Source: Shimia sp. Alg240-R146 (GTDB taxonomy: Bacteria > Pseudomonadota > Alphaproteobacteria > Rhodobacterales > Rhodobacteraceae). From it: a DNA stretch of 64,000 nucleotides. Location: positions 62,001 to 126,000 of the forward strand of contig NZ_CAMZOK010000004.1 of assembly GCF_947331465.1 (NCBI RefSeq), written 5' to 3'. Position numbers and translations under genes: made by a program. The notes under the pieces are model-generated. The model was not told the DNA's origin. It made no database searches and saw only the letters and a program-made list of their open reading frames with translations. How positions within the stretch are numbered: the first letter of the stretch is position 1; every line of letters begins with the position of its first letter. This document shows, one piece after another, positions 60,277-64,000 of this stretch.

Positions 60277-60356
60277 TGACAGAAGGCGCGCGCAGGCGAT
60301 TATCTGCGAGTTTCCACAATGGGTTAGGAGGTTTTCTTTGGCAAAGACTGGTGATT

Positions 60357-61331
60357 TTACCAGCGCAGCGCGACGGCGCCCCACGCGAGACCACCGCCGA
60401 TGGCTTCGGCCACCAGCAAATCGCCCTTTTTGATTTTGCCTTGCGCAACGCCAACTGACATCGCCAGAGGAATGGACGCCGCAGACGTATTGCCGTGGTC
60501 CTGAACCGTGACTATCACCCGCTCCATTGGCACGCCGAGCTTTTTGGCGGTGCCCTGAATGATGCGAATATTGGCCTGATGTGGAACAATCCAATCGACG
60601 GAGTTGTCATCCAAGCCGACTTTGGTCAAGGCTGCTGTTGCGGTTGAGGTAAGCTTCTCAACCGCTTGACGGAAAAGGGGATTTCCCTGCATTCGCAGTT
60701 TGCCGGATGTGCCGGTGGAGCTGACACCGCCGTCGACATAGAGCATGTCGCGGTAACGGCCGTCGCTGTTGAGGTCGCTGGACAACACTCCGCGGTCTTG
60801 GGTGGTTCCATCGCCTTCTTGCGCTTCTAGGACCAAGGCGCCGGCGCCGTCACCAAACAGCACGCAGGTGGCGCGGTCGGTCCAGTCCATGATGCGCGAA
60901 AAGGTTTCTGCACCAATCACCAACACGCGTTTGGCCTGTCCGGAGACAACAAGCGCGTTGGCGTTGGTGAGAGCATAGATAAATCCGGCGCAAACTGCTT
61001 GAACGTCAAAGCCAAAGCCGCGTGTCATGCCGATCTTTTCCTGAATCATCGTCGCAACGGACGGAAACGTCAGATCAGGAGTCGAGGTGGCCACAACGAT
61101 GGCGTCAATGTCGTCAGGCACCAGACCGGCGTTTTTGAGCGCGGCTGTGGCGGCTTGTGCGCCCAGCATTGAGGTGGTTTCGCCCTCTGCCGCAAAGTGG
61201 CGGCGCTCAATGCCTGAGCGGGTGCGAATCCATTCGTCGGTGGTGTCGAGAGATTGCTCAAATTCCGAGTTGGGAACGACCCGTTCCGGCAAGTAGTGGC
61301 CAACGCCAATCACTACGGCGCGTGTCGTCAT
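60357..61331 (-). CDS. fabH: 3-oxoacyl-ACP synthase III (KAS III)
   Basis: 324 aa. Starts fatty-acid synthesis by condensing acetyl-CoA with malonyl-ACP. The Cys-His-Asn triad is C114 (QAVCAGFIYAL), H251 (VPHQANIRI) and N281 (DHGNTSAASIP). Full thiolase fold. It lies 20 nt after plsX, the usual order, and 140 bp before ihfA. Confidence 0.96.
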   Translation of the reverse strand: MTTRAVVIGVGHYLPERVVPNSEFEQSLDTTDEWIRTRSGIERRHFAAEGETTSMLGAQAATAALKNAGLVPDDIDAIVVATSTPDLTFPSVATMIQEKIGMTRGFGFDVQAVCAGFIYALTNANALVVSGQAKRVLVIGAETFSRIMDWTDRATCVLFGDGAGALVLEAQEGDGTTQDRGVLSSDLNSDGRYRDMLYVDGGVSSTGTSGKLRMQGNPLFRQAVEKLTSTATAALTKVGLDDNSVDWIVPHQANIRIIQGTAKKLGVPMERVIVTVQDHGNTSAASIPLAMSVGVAQGKIKKGDLLVAEAIGGGLAWGAVALRW

Positions 61332-61351
61332 ATCGGTGCCTAGCTTTATTG

Positions 61352-62455
61352 TTATTCGTTTTCGTCGGCCGAAGTCGACGTTGGGTCATCTTGCGGCAGG
61401 GATACAGCGGATGCAACCCGCGCTGCAAGCCTTTCTGAAAAGCCGGACTGACCGAGTTTGAAAGCAAGTTTGACGGCCGCGCTGACACCGGTCGCGTCGG
61501 AAGAGCCGTGGGATTTCACAACCGTGCCGTTCAGGCCGAGGAAAACGCCTCCGTTCACGCGACGGGGATCAATGCGTTTGTTCAGGCGGTTGAGCGAGGT
61601 GTAAGCCATAATCGCGGCGAGCCGCGACAGGGGCGAGAACTTGAAGGCCTCGCGCAGCAGGGCGCCAATCATGCCAGCGGTGCCTTCGCCGGTTTTCAGC
61701 GCCACATTGCCGGTAAAGCCGTCGGTTACGATCACGTCTACTTTGTCACCGGGCAGGTCGGTGCCTTCGACAAAGCCTGCAAATTCATAGTTGGAACTAT
61801 CGGCGTTGCGCGCCATCAAATCATGCGCAGCTTTTAGTTCAGCACGGCCTTTGTGCTCTTCTGTGCCGACGTTCAGCAGGCCAACGCGGGGATGGGCCAC
61901 TTCCATGCCGTTACGGGCATAAGACGCCCCCATAAGCGCGTATTGCAGCAGATCGCCTTCGTCGGCGCGGATGTCGGCGCCGCCGTCCAGGAGAATGTTG
62001 AAACCTTGCGGGTTTTTACATGGCCACAGCACGGCAATTGCCGGACGGTTCACGCCGGGCAACTTGCGCAGACGGACCACCGACAACATCATCAGCGCAC
62101 CGGTGTTGCCGCAGCTGACGACAGCGGCAGCTTCGCCGCTGCGCACGGATTCGATGGCAGACCACATCGATGTGGACTTGCCTTGGCGCATCACCTGAGA
62201 AGGCTTGGCATCCATCGAGGCCACGTCGGGGGCATCGCGAAATTCAACTCGGCCGTCCAGATTGCGCTTGCGTGCCACCAAGGCGCGTAGCTGCTCTTCT
62301 GGTCCGTGCAGAATAAAGGCGATGTCGGGATTCTTTTTCGCGGAAAGCGAAATGCCGGCAACAATTGCTGCCGGCCCGCGGTCGCCACCCATGGCGTCAA
62401 CGGAGATCACCGTGCGCCCGGTGTCGGAGTTTGCAGTTTGAGTCAAACCTGACAT
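61352..62455 (-). CDS. plsX: Phosphate acyltransferase PlsX
   Basis: 367 aa. Converts acyl-ACP to acyl-phosphate for phospholipid synthesis on the inner face of the membrane. SVDAMGGDRGPAAIVAG at the N-terminus, SCGNTGALMMLSV, LDGGADIRADEGDLLQYALMGASYA, and VTDGFTGNVALKTGEGTAGMI are all characteristic. The start ATG 62455 lies 21 bp after rpmF, matching the conserved rpmF-plsX-fabH order. Confidence 0.96.
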   Translation of the reverse strand: MSGLTQTANSDTGRTVISVDAMGGDRGPAAIVAGISLSAKKNPDIAFILHGPEEQLRALVARKRNLDGRVEFRDAPDVASMDAKPSQVMRQGKSTSMWSAIESVRSGEAAAVVSCGNTGALMMLSVVRLRKLPGVNRPAIAVLWPCKNPQGFNILLDGGADIRADEGDLLQYALMGASYARNGMEVAHPRVGLLNVGTEEHKGRAELKAAHDLMARNADSSNYEFAGFVEGTDLPGDKVDVIVTDGFTGNVALKTGEGTAGMIGALLREAFKFSPLSRLAAIMAYTSLNRLNKRIDPRRVNGGVFLGLNGTVVKSHGSSDATGVSAAVKLAFKLGQSGFSERLAARVASAVSLPQDDPTSTSADENE

Positions 62456-62476
62456 ACGGGCGCGGATCTCAATTGT

Positions 62477-62683
62477 TTATGCTGCGTCGTCGTCCAGGTC
62501 GACGTCGTCAACCATCGCAACGACTTCGCGGTCGTCGTAGTGGCCGCAGGACGCACAGACGTGGTGAGGGCGTTTCAGCTCGCCACAGTTGGGGCATTCG
62601 TTGGGGTTGCCGGCAACCAGCGCGTCATGTGCACGGCGGTTGTTGCGGCGCGATTTCGATACTTTGTTCTGCTGGACAGCCAT
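62477..62683 (-). CDS. rpmF: 50S ribosomal protein L32
   Basis: 68 aa. [22 protein letters not shown] at the N-terminus and a zinc ribbon [18 protein letters not shown] are diagnostic; all four cysteines are kept, so this is the zinc-binding form. ATG 62683 begins the family sequence. It sits 139 bp after the yceD gene and leads plsX-fabH. Confidence 0.97.
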   Translation of the reverse strand: MAVQQNKVSKSRRNNRRAHDALVAGNPNECPNCGELKRPHHVCASCGHYDDREVVAMVDDVDLDDDAA

Positions 62684-62822
62684 TGTCGCAACCTTCGATA
62701 TATTGGGGCGTCGTGCCCGTTTCCGTGAGCGTCCCGGGGCAATACGCGGTCTGCGTGCCCGAGTCGACATGTAATTCCTAATGAGCGCGCGAAAATACTG
62801 TTATTTCTGCGCTGCGCAAGCC

Positions 62823-63380
62823 CTATTCGTCCTCTGCTGATCCGAGTTTGTCCCGAAGAGCAGCAAGCGACGCGAAGGGGCGCGCCTCTTGGTCGGTCAT
62901 GGCCTGTTTTCCAGGCTCAGTAAAGACCGCATTCTCCATTTCCGCATTATCTTCACGGGGAAATTGTGGGAGATTCAGCGCCAATGCTTCGTAAAGCACG
63001 GCAGAAACGTCTATTTCGCTGCCCAGAAGCTCGGCGTTCTCGTCTTCGGGCATTTCAACTTCTTCGTCTTCAGGCTGATCCGGCACTTGAGCAAGATAGC
63101 GCCGTTCAACGGAGGCCTCGATCCGGGTGGTCACCGGTTTGAGCGTGACGACACAGGGCTGAACCACCGTGGCGCCGAGTCGGGCCGTGAGCGCCCAGTC
63201 GGTTTTGCCGTCGGCCTGAATGCGGCCGATCAAGGTGGTTTTGCGCAGGTCAAGCAGATCAAAGTCGGCAGCAATCGCCGCCAGCTCTGCCTTGGTGGGG
63301 CGAAGCTCAAACGGCTGCGGCTGATTCTGCGGCAGGGTGCGGACCTTGAAGACAGGTCCTTGGCTGGAGGTGTTTTGCAT
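62823..63380 (-). CDS. DUF177 (YceD) protein
   Basis: 185 aa. YceD-type pattern: RIQADGKTDWALTARLGATVVQPCVVTLKPVTTRIEASVERRYL with the conserved Cys in QPCVVTL, then the acidic segment and VLYEALALNLPQFPRED. YceD is linked with rRNA processing or ribosome biogenesis in plants and bacteria; the bacterial role is unclear. It comes first in the yceD-rpmF-plsX-fabH order and is divergent from bamE by 79 bp. Confidence 0.9.
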   Translation of the reverse strand: MQNTSSQGPVFKVRTLPQNQPQPFELRPTKAELAAIAADFDLLDLRKTTLIGRIQADGKTDWALTARLGATVVQPCVVTLKPVTTRIEASVERRYLAQVPDQPEDEEVEMPEDENAELLGSEIDVSAVLYEALALNLPQFPREDNAEMENAVFTEPGKQAMTDQEARPFASLAALRDKLGSAEDE

Positions 63381-63459
63381 TTGCTTACATTCTTGAACCG
63401 ATGGCGTTCATTCTGTAAGCGAGATAGAAGGCAGTGAGGGCCAAGACAAGAGGGCAGGG

Positions 63460-63918
63460 ATGGCACGAGGCAATAAAGCGATAAAATACGCGGTTTTAGG
63501 GGTGCTATTGGTCACCGCCGTCGCGTGTACAACGCGGTTTCGCAATCATGGCTATGTGCCCAGCGAGGCAGAGCTCGCAGAAATCGCGTTGGGCGCCGAC
63601 ACCAGAGACACAATTTCGGAGACAATCGGATCGCCGTCGGCGTCCGGGATGTTGTCAGATTCGTCGTATGTGTATGTACGCACCAGAATTAAGCACTACG
63701 GCGGGCGCGCACCGCAGGTGGTGGAGCGCCAGATCGTGGAAATCGGGTTTGACCAGCGGGGCATCGCCCGCAATGTTGAGCACTATGCCCTGGAGGACGG
63801 ACAGGCCGTGCCGCTTACGCGGCGGATCACCGACTCGGGCATCGAAAAGAGCAGTTTCCTGCGCCAGCTTTTGGCGAATATCGGCAACTTTGATCCTTCG
63901 ACTCTGACCACCCAGTAA
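63460..63918 (+). CDS. bamE: Outer membrane assembly lipoprotein BamE (SmpA/OmlA)
   Basis: 152 aa. Lipoprotein signal ending in TAVAC (Cys23), then the SmpA/OmlA fold: HGYVPSEAELAEIALGADTRDTISETIGSPSASGMLSDSSYVYVRTRIKHYG. BamE supports the BAM complex that inserts outer-membrane beta-barrels. The C-terminal 50 residues (DGQAVPLTRRITDSGIEKSSFLRQLLANIGNFDPS) match the alphaproteobacterial version. GGGCAGGG precedes ATG 63460. The window ends 82 bp later in non-coding DNA. Confidence 0.9.
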   Translation: MARGNKAIKYAVLGVLLVTAVACTTRFRNHGYVPSEAELAEIALGADTRDTISETIGSPSASGMLSDSSYVYVRTRIKHYGGRAPQVVERQIVEIGFDQRGIARNVEHYALEDGQAVPLTRRITDSGIEKSSFLRQLLANIGNFDPSTLTTQ

Positions 63919-64000
63919 CGGTTTTTCCCGGGATGTGAGCGAATTGTCATTCGGATGCTACATCCGCTCTGGTAGGCTCGTTGATAGTTTCAGGAATGTG

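Overview
The window is chromosomal DNA of an alphaproteobacterium, almost certainly a member of the Rhodobacteraceae (Roseobacter group). Reasons: moderately high GC and tightly packed genes with many 4-bp ATGA/GTGA overlaps; a DksA that has lost its zinc-finger cysteines; a prfB without the programmed frameshift; the gene order yceD-rpmF-plsX-fabH-ihfA-merR; an extended DCD-type dCTP deaminase; and several small families I know mainly from Rhodobacterales (PIN protein of the RSP_2648 type, DUF2852, DUF2927). No rRNA, phage, transposase, integrase or CRISPR array was seen. One tRNA gene, tRNA-Pro(GGG), is present. The window starts inside a gene (rodZ-like) and ends in non-coding DNA after bamE.

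Layout. 1-9.4 kb: rodZ-like gene, ispG, a DsbA-type oxidoreductase with an M48 peptidase, an aminotransferase, a membrane diguanylate cyclase, a cell-wall amidase and a Nudix hydrolase. 9.4-16.7 kb: DUF1353 lipoprotein, PBP1A (mrcA), prfB, an amidase-signature enzyme and a DUF2189 membrane protein. 16.7-19.7 kb: a Rieske oxygenase with a translationally coupled 70-residue partner, an HTH regulator and a 125-residue conserved protein. 19.7-22.3 kb: ilvBN behind a complete attenuator (promoter, 15-residue Leu/Val leader peptide, competing hairpin, terminator). 22.3-29.7 kb: a VOC protein, a Cache-domain histidine kinase with its LuxR-type regulator, and divergently a TRAP transporter with a Tat-exported binding protein and two unusually large membrane subunits.

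29.7-46.7 kb: housekeeping and small families: bpt, RDD and DUF2852 proteins, glnE, an RlmI-like methyltransferase with a PIN protein, an M48 peptidase, a MoxR ATPase / VWA protein neighbourhood containing a DUF2927 lipoprotein and a 55-residue membrane peptide, dksA, an FAD monooxygenase and xthA.

46.7-49.4 kb holds the most unusual locus: an 86-residue peptide with four copies of MFSSGL, two of them preceded by FSGDG, starting at TTG behind a strong ribosome binding site. It is followed by a 360-residue Cys/His-containing protein of unknown function, which overlaps a DMT-family exporter gene by 4 bp. The layout (repetitive peptide, unknown protein, exporter) is what a ribosomally made, modified and exported peptide system would look like. 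That function is inference.

49.4-64 kb: erpA-like gene, dgt, then argS-SPOR-nagZ-scpA-scpB in one direction, two orphan genes, dcd, tRNA-Pro, and the merR-ihfA-fabH-plsX-rpmF-yceD cluster read leftward, with bamE divergent at the right edge.
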